Of a stretch of DNA of 64,000 nt, positions 58,001 to 61,984 are shown piece by piece (within the stretch, counting starts at the first letter, position 1; each line of letters starts with the position of its first letter). The translations under genes were made by a program, and so were the position numbers. This stretch comes from Hippopus hippopus. Its lineage: Eukaryota; Mollusca; Bivalvia; Cardiida; Cardiidae. The notes under the pieces were generated by a model. It was not told where the DNA came from, searched no databases, and saw nothing but the letters and a program-made list of their open reading frames with translations. The stretch covers positions 11,557,215 to 11,621,214 of the forward strand of contig OX328112.1 in the NCBI GenBank assembly GCA_946811185.2. Reading direction: 5' to 3'.

Positions 58001-59912
58001 AAGAATATTGCTGCATAAAGCCGTTTCAAGAGATGCTGGTATGATCAACTTTCATTCCAGAAGCTTTCTATGGATGGCAGACATGAAGGTGAGCAGAGAA
58101 ACAGTTACAAAAGTTACATCTGAGCAAACCCTCAGACAGAAGTTATTAAATTGCAAGATTTGATTTAAAAAAAAAAATGCTTCAGCACTTGTTATCAATA
58201 TACCATGACATACTGCAATGTTCATAACAAAATACAACTTACCAACATGTTCGCTCTCACTTTCCTACAATAGAGAATAAATATGTCAAACATCTTTTCC
58301 ACAGAATAAGGATTCTAACTTGAATTTGACTGTTATTAGAAATCAAAATTTCAGGGTTCTCTGTATCTAACATGTTTGCAGTTGACTAATTAAACCTTGG
58401 TCAAATGATAACTGGTCTCTGACAGGGTAAATGTGGACTAACTTTGTTTTAACTTGATGAAGTCTGGTTTTTAGCTCCGCAGCAGATTTTCATGCATATA
58501 CAGATACTTTTACGATATAAACAGAACCATATTTCTTAATCATGTTTTCCACTTGCATGAAAACAAATCATTTCCATGTATCTCTTTCACGCTACTCTTT
58601 CCTTTTAACTCTTTCCTGACAGATATTGAAAGATCTAAAATATAATCCTGTATAGTGCAGATAACTGTCCCCAAAGGCAATTTTACTTTTTCACTAGTCA
58701 CCTCCGGGTACTGATACGAACGATGCAAAAATAGTTGAAATCTCAGCGCAGGTTTTGTGCATAAGTTTAAACACTCATATTTTCACAAAATGACAAAAAA
58801 ATAGAATTTGAACATGCCTGCTGCTTGCATACTCAGTAATCCTTTGTTTCAAATACAATTACTTTAAATTCAAATGCTTTACATAAAAAAAAAAAAAAAA
58901 ACCAGTTTAATTTGTCTGTCACTCAACATGTTTACTCTTCTGGAAGTAGACACAAAATGGCTGCCTAAATTTCGTCAGTTTTTTTTCTTGAGATTTATTT
59001 ATTATAAACGACTTCTACAAGCACTTCAGGTAAAGAAACATTTGATAATTTGTCCTTGGTCATGTGATTATTTGCATTTTGTTGCAATACAGATGAATCT
59101 CACGAAACAGAAGGTCAGTACAGCGCTGTAGCTTTGCTACTGGAAAATTCACAGTAGACTTGAGAAGGTGCCATGCACAGTAAATTTTCAAATATGAAAA
59201 GAAGCACCATAGACGTCTAATTATTGATTGATTGATTGATTGTATGGTGTTTAATGCCGTTTTCAACATCATTTCAGTTATATTGCGGCGGCCAGTGCAC
59301 CTAGCCATGCTTTCCTGGTGTTTCTTTTACCAGTACTCTGCACAATATTCTTTCCAAGCCACTGGCTGCTTTCCCACATAACCATTTGCCAAACAATGGT
59401 CAGCGGTGAGAGAGGAATGAATCCTGTCGCAATGACTATCATCAATCCTCGGAAAGAGCTACCGGGCTCGGCCATCTAATTATTGAGACTAAAATCCCGT
59501 ATAGCTATGGGTTATGCACTTTTACATAGCCAAACAATGAGACGACTTCTCTGGCGTTCGTCCAACGTGCATCAAAACCTCAAAAGCAACAAGAAGAACA
59601 TGAGCCTAAAGCAACCAAATCTATCACAGAAACATTCTTTTACCATTTAACTGTAGCACTCGAAGAACTGGCTACACGTTTTTCGTCCCTTGATAAATTA
59701 GATTCGACAATTAGGGCGAGGGTAAATCGCTCTGGAATTTCAACTATTTAGGGCATTTAGGTAGAGAAAAGTGATTTATCAAAGGAAGAATTTCATTGTT
59801 TAAAACTTACGCATTCTGACAGTCGGACTTTTGCGTTTGTATTAAATGACACGTCGGAGGACTCCTCGCCTGAATCATTTTCAGAGTGCCGTCTTCGACG
59901 TCTGTCCGCCAT
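39451..59912 (-). CDS. CASC3: CASC3 / MLN51 / Barentsz, exon junction complex core factor (join of 13 exons)
   Basis: CASC3 binds eIF4A3 on spliced mRNA in the exon junction complex and links splicing to mRNA localisation, translation and nonsense-mediated decay. The 13 exons join with consistent phases to 1114 residues (human CASC3: about 700). It starts MADRRRRRHSENDSGEESS, like human MADRRR. An acidic region with LSEYESTADD follows. The eIF4A3/RNA-binding SELOR region lies at about residues 110-205: DDDEDKKNPAYIPRKG (110-125), KLWKDDSRWMHDKF (155-168), APKSREELIALYGYDI (174-189). Then come an R/D/N/Y-rich domain (about 206-594), a poly-Gln stretch, the family motif KRYSSQRQR, a Pro-rich segment, TTYYPP repeats with KPNRVQIRRPK, and an acidic tail not present in human. 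The start is the first ATG, in a good AAAATGG context. Confidence 0.96.
40055..40255 (-). mobile_element. Family A MITE against the exon 13 acceptor
   Basis: The TTAA end is at 40055-40058, only 13 bases from the AG of CASC3 exon 13. The hairpin has AACATTGTTGGAAAAGAAG variants in both arms. Confidence 0.85.
40518..40727 (-). mobile_element. SINE S3, reverse, CASC3 intron 12
   Basis: TTGATTGATTGATTGG tail, ACCAGTACTGGGCTAGGGCT body, head with B box GGCTTGAACCC on the plus-strand reading. Confidence 0.85.
40777..40947 (-). CDS. CASC3: CASC3 exon 12
   Basis: 171 nt, phase 0 both sides, acceptor ATCACTTACAG, donor CAG/GTATGA. It encodes AQLGETVRGGTTYYPQ to RRPKAAIPIVNPQ. It corresponds to the human C-terminal GVTYYNPAQQ and KPSPPRRTPQP region. 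Confidence 0.92.
41330..41943. mobile_element. 614-bp hAT-like non-autonomous element with 8-bp target duplication
   Basis: TTTGGTAA is present at 41322-41329 and again at 41944-41951. The ends pair as CATCCTCGGTGACCCAG against CTGGGTTCCAAGGATG (imperfect, about 16 bases). The 8-bp duplication suggests hAT or another 8-bp superfamily. It contains one small open frame (41,559-41,762) and no transposase. Confidence 0.82.
41559..41762 (+). CDS. Small open frame inside the 614-bp element (67 codons)
   Basis: Starts MAAPINTTIDKRLKAIF and ends LLTTSGFFQDYS. The basic stretch SHRRQARRRLLYLL is notable. I do not recognise it. It may be a captured gene fragment or chance; the same frame is open 45 codons upstream of this ATG. 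Confidence 0.25.
   Translation: MAAPINTTIDKRLKAIFRVTPKDCQLKLYTKIDSVVPVLQNGISHRRQARRRLLYLLTTSGFFQDYS
42000..42560. other. CASC3 intron 11, nothing assigned
   Basis: AT-rich. No exon or repeat family recognised. Confidence 0.35.
42573..42685. repeat. Family C hairpin
   Basis: GACAGTGTAGATCTAAGATT against TGATCTTGATCTACACTGTC, with the family flank TTGAGTTGCTCTTAGTAGCC. Confidence 0.7.
43115..43260 (-). mobile_element. SINE S3 fragment
   Basis: GCATTATGCCACTTTCAACA, GGGTTTCATCAGTACCAGGT. The head is missing. Confidence 0.65.
43430..43560 (-). mobile_element. Family D terminal fragment
   Basis: GTTTATCGAGAAATAACAGT, TGATATTTCATGATTACGAC and TTAAATTGAAGGCGGAAAAC match the end of the D copy at 49.9 kb. 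Confidence 0.65.
43890..44117 (+). mobile_element. Family A MITE
   Basis: TACTCTTTACCGCACAATCC to GTGTGGTAATGGGTTAA, with a well-paired hairpin. Confidence 0.9.
44385..44545 (+). mobile_element. Family A MITE, deleted
   Basis: AATATTGTGTGAAAAGG then GCATTTTCTCCTTTTCC; most of the left arm is gone. Confidence 0.65.
44862..45032. repeat. Long foldback (about 170 bp)
   Basis: AATAATCTTCTTTCTGTCGT at the left returns as ACGATAGAAAGAAGATTATT at the right. Inside, GAGTTATGAGGCACAATGAATA faces its complement near 44,960-44,985. Each arm holds a smaller palindrome (GTGGTTTATTGTTCAATAAACCAC). Confidence 0.88.
45036..45275 (-). mobile_element. Family B MITE, reverse
   Basis: Starts inside the element (TTAATGCATTTCCATGATGC) directly after the foldback. 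Hairpin CAGCCTGCGCGGACTGCGCAGG. Ends AAAATGGCTCAT. Confidence 0.82.
45308..45678 (-). CDS. CASC3: CASC3 exon 11, Pro-rich
   Basis: Acceptor CTTTTCATTTCAG, donor GCACAG/GTAGAT, 371 nt, phase 1 in and 0 out. It encodes VVQGNVPNPQIVLARGPPPP and continues with Pro, Gln and Val, including YPAPPPAYQIPIPQFPAPPQ. It corresponds to the Pro-rich region of human CASC3. Confidence 0.92.
45815..45990 (+). mobile_element. Family A MITE, deleted
   Basis: TTTAATAACCCTGGAGAAGA, GAGGGAAAAGAGGAAAATAC, TTTATCATTTGGTAGAGTTAA. A further A fragment runs to about 46,160. Confidence 0.75.
46190..46495 (-). mobile_element. SINE S1, reverse, CASC3 intron 10
   Basis: Tail TGATTGATTGTATAGTGTTT, body CCAGTGCACCTATCCATGCC, head ending GAGCTACTGGGGCTC. 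Nearly complete. Confidence 0.88.
46615..46800. repeat. Family C element
   Basis: GACAGTGTAGATGTGCAGTC then GATCTTTGATCTACACTGTC, with the same downstream flank (TCTAGATTATGACCAAACTG) as the copy at 57.0 kb. Confidence 0.65.
46800..47120 (+). repeat. Family H repeat
   Basis: TTTTCAGTGAAAATTCTAAG, TTTGATGGTTACCTGCCCCT and TTTTCTTTGAAAACAGCCAA. Confidence 0.72.
47152..47244 (-). CDS. CASC3: CASC3 exon 10
   Basis: 93 nt, phase 1 in and out. Acceptor GTTTTTTTTAG, donor CAAG/GTATGT. Encodes (K)FSPPKPVNPQQPIVMRQ to SVQKGQ. Its phase requires exon 9 to end at 48,632. Confidence 0.88.
47338..47555 (+). mobile_element. Family A MITE
   Basis: AGCCCCTTAATAAAGAATCC, ACATTGAGGAAAAAGGAG, right end TATGACAAAGAGTTAA. 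Confidence 0.8.
47913..48437 (+). mobile_element. Family A MITE interrupted by a SINE
   Basis: The left part from TTAATCCTTTACCACACAAT through the hairpin to GTTACATTTAACAG (48,078). The right part CATCTGCAAATGCTTTCAAG to TTTTTGTGTGGTAT resumes after the SINE. Confidence 0.82.
48079..48364 (-). mobile_element. SINE S1, reverse, inside family A
   Basis: ATTGGTTGATAGACTGTGTTG to GAGCTACCAGGGCTCGG. Its position splits the A copy, so the SINE is younger than that A copy. Confidence 0.82.
48437..48600 (-). mobile_element. Family A MITE, reverse, partial
   Basis: ATGTCGCTCAAATGATGATTT, AACATTGTGGGAAAAGGACC and GTATGGTAAAGAGTTA. It ends about 30 bases from CASC3 exon 9. Confidence 0.75.
48632..48907 (-). 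CDS. CASC3: CASC3 exon 9, poly-Gln and KRYSSQRQR motif
   Basis: 276 nt. Acceptor CATCATGATATAG, donor ACAGA/GTAGGT. Phase 2 bases complete a Gly, then PSGGMKHQPQLPPRLQQQQ, a run of nine Gln, and SNKRYSSQRQRVATD. KRYSSQRQR is identical to human CASC3. A competing donor (AG/GTTGAT at 48,628) would put a stop in exon 10 and is rejected. Confidence 0.93.
48938..49190 (-). mobile_element. Family B MITE, reverse, CASC3 intron 8
   Basis: CATTCTCTGGTAAAAGGGGG to TTTCATATAGCATGACTCA. The hairpin is shortened to GTCAGTCTGCACAGGCTGAC. Confidence 0.85.
49320..49490 (+). mobile_element. Family A remnants
   Basis: CCAGCATTTTCTGCTTTTCC and a separate left end TTAACCCTTTACCACACAAT at 49,439, cut off by the family G repeat. 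Confidence 0.6.
49495..49770. repeat. Family G repeat
   Basis: GATGACAATCTGTCATTGTA, CAAAACTAGGTTAAAACCTG, TTTTAAATGGTATGATTTAA. It matches 27.8-28.2 kb and follows directly on a truncated A left end. Confidence 0.7.
49803..49863 (-). CDS. CASC3: CASC3 exon 8
   Basis: 61 nt, acceptor TATATATCTTAG, donor CAAG/GTAGGT. Encodes DSGSGDARQGPDDRKDSSNQ and one base of the next Gly. Phases match exons 7 and 9. Confidence 0.9.
49885..50378 (-). mobile_element. Family D element, short form (about 0.49 kb)
   Basis: The order is reversed relative to 8.3-9.6 kb: GGTTATCGAGAAATATCGGT, TTACCTTACATTTCTCGCGC, then GCGGAGGGGGTACGCC, and a terminal hairpin at 50,237-50,359 (GATCGAAATTTATTTCATC). It lacks the 0.8-kb centre of the long form. 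Confidence 0.75.
50436..50720 (-). mobile_element. SINE S1, reverse, CASC3 intron 7
   Basis: GTGGCCAGTGCACCTTTCCA, CAAAGCCACTGGTTGCTTTC, head with GATACGAACTAGTGAAACCC. Confidence 0.82.
50864..52025 (-). CDS. CASC3: CASC3 exon 7, large R/D/N/Y repeat domain
   Basis: 1162 nt, acceptor GTCTTTTTACAG, donor GGCAG/GTTTGT, 387 codons after the split Arg. It begins RGRGSKSNFQDFLPAG, then RG/QGQRRG motifs. A long run of units such as RDNYSRRDNYNNR, RDNFGNRDNFGNN and YDRQNSGGYNRQ follows. It ends EYDEIEYGQIQKEDMHDFN and a basic tail. Tyr or Phe recurs every five to eight residues among Arg, Asp, Asn and Gly. It is much longer than the corresponding human region; such composition suggests a disordered, condensate-prone RNA-binding segment (inference). 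Confidence 0.93.
52090..52245. repeat. Family I element
   Basis: CTGATTGGCTAAACCAATGG with partner, AGTAACACAACTT and GTGTTACTTTCAAATTCTG, then GAATGGTTGGTTAATACAG. Confidence 0.75.
52350..52575 (+). mobile_element. Family A MITE, complete, CASC3 intron 6
   Basis: CAACCCTTTACCACACAATC to TGCAGTAAAGGGTTAG, with the hairpin nearly perfect. Confidence 0.9.
52708..52918. repeat. GA-rich region
   Basis: GAGAGAGA and GACAGATCAGAGAGAG units in the 3' part of CASC3 intron 6 as numbered on the plus strand, ending 25 bases from exon 6. On the minus strand it is CT-rich, directly downstream of the exon 6 donor. Confidence 0.9.
52944..53111 (-). CDS. CASC3: CASC3 exon 6, SELOR/Btz core
   Basis: 168 nt, acceptor TTGAACTATTTCAG, donor CAAG/GTAATT. 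Encodes GKGKLWKDDSRWMHDKF and QAPKSREELIALYGYDI, almost identical to the human segment. The conserved Trp and Leu-Tyr-Gly-Tyr-Asp residues are all present. Confidence 0.97.
53187..53408 (+). mobile_element. Family A MITE, CASC3 intron 5
   Basis: TAATCTTTTACCACATGATC to GAGGTAAGAGTTAA. Hairpin intact. A decayed copy adjoins to 53,530. Confidence 0.85.
53555..53860 (-). mobile_element. SINE S1, reverse, CASC3 intron 5
   Basis: TTTGTAACACTGTTTTCAAG, CCACTGCATCTAGCCATGC, CTACCATCAACCGTAAGG. Confidence 0.8.
54140..54355 (-). mobile_element. Family A MITE, reverse
   Basis: TTAACTCTTTTTCCATACAT, hairpin GGAGAAAATGCTGGTTATCA, CATATGGGACATTAAAAC. Confidence 0.78.
54360..54545 (-). mobile_element. 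Family A MITE, reverse, partial
   Basis: Perfect hairpin AACATTGTGGGAAAAGGAG. The end GGAATTGTTTGATAAAAGG is 16 bases from the CASC3 exon 5 donor. Confidence 0.82.
54561..54706 (-). CDS. CASC3: CASC3 exon 5, start of SELOR/Btz region
   Basis: 146 nt, acceptor TATACATTGTAG, donor AAAAAG/GTATAG, phase 0 in and 2 out. Encodes EQPDENLDDDEDKKNPAY then IPRKGAFYEHDMRLDPDE. NPAYIPRKG and FYEHD match the human NPAYIPRKG-LFFEHD motif that contacts eIF4A3 and RNA. Confidence 0.97.
54755..54950 (-). mobile_element. SINE S1, reverse, diverged
   Basis: TTTGGTGTTTAAAGAAATTT, CTGTCCATGCTTTC, GCTTTTCCACATAAGTATC. Confidence 0.65.
55028..55215 (+). mobile_element. Family A MITE with one hairpin arm deleted
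   Basis: CCTTTACCAATAATCATGG, TTTTGGGAACAGGAGAAAAT joined directly to GTTTTCTACTCTATCG. It ends GTTGTAAGAGTTAA. Confidence 0.78.
55225..55570 (-). repeat. Family H repeat, reverse
   Basis: GACTGTTTTCAAAGAAAAC, GGGGCAGGTAACTGTAAAAT and TTTTCACTGAAAATCAAGTA. Confidence 0.72.
55625..55753 (-). CDS. CASC3: CASC3 exon 4, acidic
   Basis: 129 nt, phase 0, acceptor TTGTTACAACTAG, donor GGTGAA/GTAAGG. Encodes ETEDSDGEYETEEEVTAEEE and GGRIDEERQSGDGE, like the human EEGEYSEEE region. The acceptor is weak and sits beside a 73-bp palindrome. Confidence 0.93.
55774..55846. repeat. 73-bp perfect palindrome next to the CASC3 exon 4 acceptor
   Basis: Two 36-base arms (AACATTTGAACCCTTTTTCA inward on the left, its complement on the right) with a single-base loop at 55,810. 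It ends 20 bases before exon 4. No flanking target duplication was noticed. Confidence 0.95.
55882..56110 (-). mobile_element. SINE S1, reverse, diverged
   Basis: TTTGGTGTTTAATTACATTT, ACACCTATCCATGCTTACC, CCAAGCCACTGGCTACTTCC. Confidence 0.75.
56248..56452 (-). mobile_element. Family A MITE, reverse, diverged
   Basis: AACTCTTAACTGAATGACAAA, AAAGCATTTGCAGACGATAA, GCAGTAAAGAGTTAA. Confidence 0.72.
56450..56690 (+). mobile_element. Family A MITE
   Basis: It follows the reverse copy directly: GTTTACCATATTATTAAAAG, GAGAAAATGCTGGTGACCAAC, TTTTTGTCTTCTGATAAAAA. Confidence 0.75.
56812..57268 (-). mobile_element. Family B MITE, split by family C
   Basis: Left ATGAGTCACGCTCTTGCAAG to CATTTTGTCTATTAA, right CCAACTGAATCATAAAGG to CAGAGCATGGCTCAT. 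The hairpin is diverged (GGTCAGCCTGTGAGGACTGC). Confidence 0.88.
56912..57107. mobile_element. Family C element inserted in family B
   Basis: TTAA at 56912-56915 and 57104-57107 with the B sequence continuing on both sides. This proves TTAA target duplication for family C. Central hairpin AAGATCAGACTGCAGTCTGATC. Confidence 0.9.
57404..57456 (-). CDS. CASC3: CASC3 exon 3
   Basis: 53 nt, acceptor AGTCATATTTTCAG, donor TACAG/GTGAGT. Encodes (E)PELSEYESTADDSRDVQ; human CASC3 has VLSDYESAEDSE at this place. Confidence 0.94.
57508..57690 (+). mobile_element. Family A MITE, diverged, CASC3 intron 2
   Basis: TTAACACTTTACCACACATTC, AACATTATGAGAAAAGAAG. Followed by another A left end (AACCCTTTACCATACAATCC) at 57,686. 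Confidence 0.75.
57760..58225. other. CASC3 intron 2, nothing assigned
   Basis: AT-rich. No repeat family or exon recognised. Confidence 0.35.
58243..58264 (-). CDS. CASC3: CASC3 exon 2 (22-nt microexon)
   Basis: GAAAGTGAGAGCGAACATGT plus TG, between acceptor TCTCTATTGTAG and donor GTAAGT. Encodes ESESEHV and one base. It is needed to keep frame between exons 1 and 3, because skipping it (22 nt) would shift the frame. Confidence 0.88.
58270..59215. other. CASC3 intron 1, nothing assigned
   Basis: AT-rich with a poly-A run near 58,888. No clear repeat family. Confidence 0.35.
59228..59474 (-). mobile_element. SINE S1, reverse, with 12-bp target duplication, CASC3 intron 1
   Basis: TCTAATTATTGA at 59216-59227 and 59475-59486 flanks a well-preserved S1 with a (TTGA)n tail. 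The middle near the head is deleted (GGAAAGAGCTACCGGGCTC). Confidence 0.92.
59811..59912 (-). CDS. CASC3: CASC3 exon 1
   Basis: 102 nt, 34 codons, MADRRRRRHSENDSGEESS to VRLSEC, donor TGC/GTAAGT. The ATG is the first in a good context. Upstream (59,913 to about 59,970) is probably 5' UTR. Confidence 0.94.
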
Positions 59913-60129
59913 TTTTGATAAAGGTGTTGTGTAGTTGCGCAAAATACATGTCGTTGTCGTCTTTCAGAAAAAAATAGCCGAAAATTCTCGGCGAAGTAGC
60001 AGGTTTTGGATGTGCGATGAAAATAAAATCATTTCTGGGCCGACATTAAGTTAAAAAAAAAAACTTTAATCTTATTTTACTAAAATCAGGGTCCATACTT
60101 TTTTTTTTCCAAAGAATAAAAAAGCACGA

Positions 60130-60305
60130 TTGATCATGACCTTGTCCTGCCAGCATCTTCTCCTTTTCCATGGTGTTTTCTATCATTTCAAACGTAAATT
60201 CTATCAGTTTGGTCACAATTACTTTGTCGTCTGCAGACTGCCAGTTTAAAGATGTGTAGATCTATTAGTATGAATCTGAAAGTTTGGCGTTTGATAAAGA
60301 AACTT
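60130..60305 (+). mobile_element. Family A MITE, left part missing
   Basis: CCAGCATCTTCTCCTTTTCC, TTTGTCGTCTGCAGACTGCC. It lies in the upstream flank of CASC3. Confidence 0.65.
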
Positions 60306-60439
60306 TATATATGACACTTTGAATTGCAATTTCAATCCTTAGTGACTTATTTTCCTTCTGATGTTCAAAAGTATTTGACCTTGCTTTGAAAATCACCTGA
60401 ATTAAACAACCGAGTGCTTTTGAAGACCATCCTGTTTAA

Positions 60440-60870
60440 TCTCTTAGTCCTTTACCACACAATCCCAAGTTTTAAGGACACCCAAGCCCCAACGTCGGAA
60501 ACTGGAAATTTTGAAAGCAGTACGGGAAAGGGGGAAAATGCTGGTTCGCCTTTTGGGAGTGGGATGTTCAATGATTTATGTTTCCGTAAATAGAGCCCAT
60601 GAATATGTCCACTTGAACAACCCATTTCTATTTTTTTTTTTTTTTTTTAACGACCCATCTAGAGGCGGCTTTAACGATTATGAAGAAGAAAGCTTTTGAA
60701 AAAATTGTTGAAAAGGAGTACCCTTTGGTAACCAGCCGTTTTCCAATTACACTTAATGATTTCCAGCCTTTCAAGTAAAATCAACATCATTTAGGGCACA
60801 TTAATTAGTCGCGTGCAAATACTTTCCAGAAGGACTAGTGCAAAGTTTTGTAATCCAGTGGAATCTAAGC
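60440..60870 (+). mobile_element. Family A remnants, two copies
   Basis: TCCTTTACCACACAATCCCA then GGGGGAAAATGCTGG; after a poly-T run, GAAGAAAGCTTTTGAAAAAAT to GTGCAAAGTTTTG. Both are degraded. Confidence 0.6.
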
Positions 60871-60879
60871 TGTTTTAAC

Positions 60880-61060
60880 CCTTAACAAAACAATACCAAG
60901 TTTTAACAAACTTGAGAGATAATTAATGCTTTTGAAAACATTACGGGAAAAGGAGAAATGCTGGTAACCAGCATTTTCTCCTTATTCCACAATGTTTTCT
61001 ATCATTTCTGGGACGAGTTAGATCTACCGGTGAATATTTTGTCATTTGATAATTGTATGT
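60880..61060 (+). mobile_element. Family A MITE
   Basis: AACCCTTAACAAAACAATAC, AACATTACGGGAAAAGGAG, ATTTTGTCATTTGATAATTG. Confidence 0.8.
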
Positions 61061-61375
61061 GATTAGATGACACATACATTTATGTGTACGTGACAATGAT
61101 GTGTTGGAAGTTATGTCGATTTCAAAATCGTAATAAGACCTATAAAGTCATTTTAAAATCAAAAGCAAATCCATGGTTCAGGTAGATCTAATCGCGGAGA
61201 GCAACCTCTGATTTAGACAGACGAAAAAAAAAAAAAGTTCAAAGGTTTTGATGCTTTTTGCCCTCAGAAAGATAAAATTTATTTCATATCGATCGGACCA
61301 TAAAAATAAAATTCTGACCGCGACAGTACTTATTGACCAACCCATATTTTCTATTTTTAGATCTAGGATTTCCAA

Positions 61376-61448
61376 ATGCACAAAATGGATGCGGCAAAGA
61401 TATCATCGATGAAAATTGTGATACTTTTTGCAGTAATCGCTGTGTTAT
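61376..61448 (+). CDS. Possible first coding exon with signal peptide
   Basis: ATG at 61,376 opens MHKMDAAKISSMKIVILFAV then IAVL, an N-terminal hydrophobic segment, and meets a strong donor (TTAT/GTAAGT at 61,449). An acceptor-like CTATTTTTAG lies 16 bases upstream of the ATG. It looks like the start of a secreted or membrane protein, but the next exon is not found in the satellite DNA that follows, so it would lie beyond the window. Confidence 0.4.
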
Positions 61449-61587
61449 GTAAGTTTATGTTATGAGTTTGTTTTAGTTAAGCAGATTTTTGTATCAGATC
61501 TATTAGGCATGCAATGCATTCGTCTAAATATTAGAGGTAGATCTACATGCTTGTTTATTCAGTATTTAGATTTGGGTGCATGGAAAT

Positions 61588-61794
61588 ACCGGAATGGACC
61601 GGAACGGACCGGAATGGACCGGAACGGACCGGAATGGACACCGGAACAGACCCGAATGGACAGTGGAATGGACCGGAACGGACCGGAATGGACAGTGGAA
61701 TGGACCGGAATGGACACCGGAACGGACCCGAATGGACAGTGGAATGGACCGGAATGGACCGGAACGGACCCGAATGGACAGGAATGGACCGGAA
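61588..61794 (+). repeat. 10-bp minisatellite (GGAAYGGACC)
   Basis: About 20 units of GGAATGGACC/GGAACGGACC with longer ACAGTGGAAT and ACACCGGAAC variants. It begins inside a sequence (ATGGAAATACCGGAA) identical to part of the 168-bp satellite. Pro/Thr/Trp-rich frames across it are artefacts of the repeat. Confidence 0.95.
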
Positions 61795-61984
61795 GATACG
61801 ATGAAAAGTCTTGCATTACATCCTTTATTTGATATTCGAATACAAAAAAAGCTTGAACATATTCATTTAAGCATAACGAGGAACCTGCACGCCGGAGGCT
61901 ATACGGAAATGGCTTTCAACTTGAAGGAAAGAATATCGGGTAAGACAATAACCTTGCGAGTAAAATCTAGTAAAGAAGATTAGG

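Noticed and set aside
61509..61983. Pro/Thr/Trp-rich frames of 85-135 codons
   Set aside because: They are translations of the 10-bp minisatellite, open in several frames on both strands.
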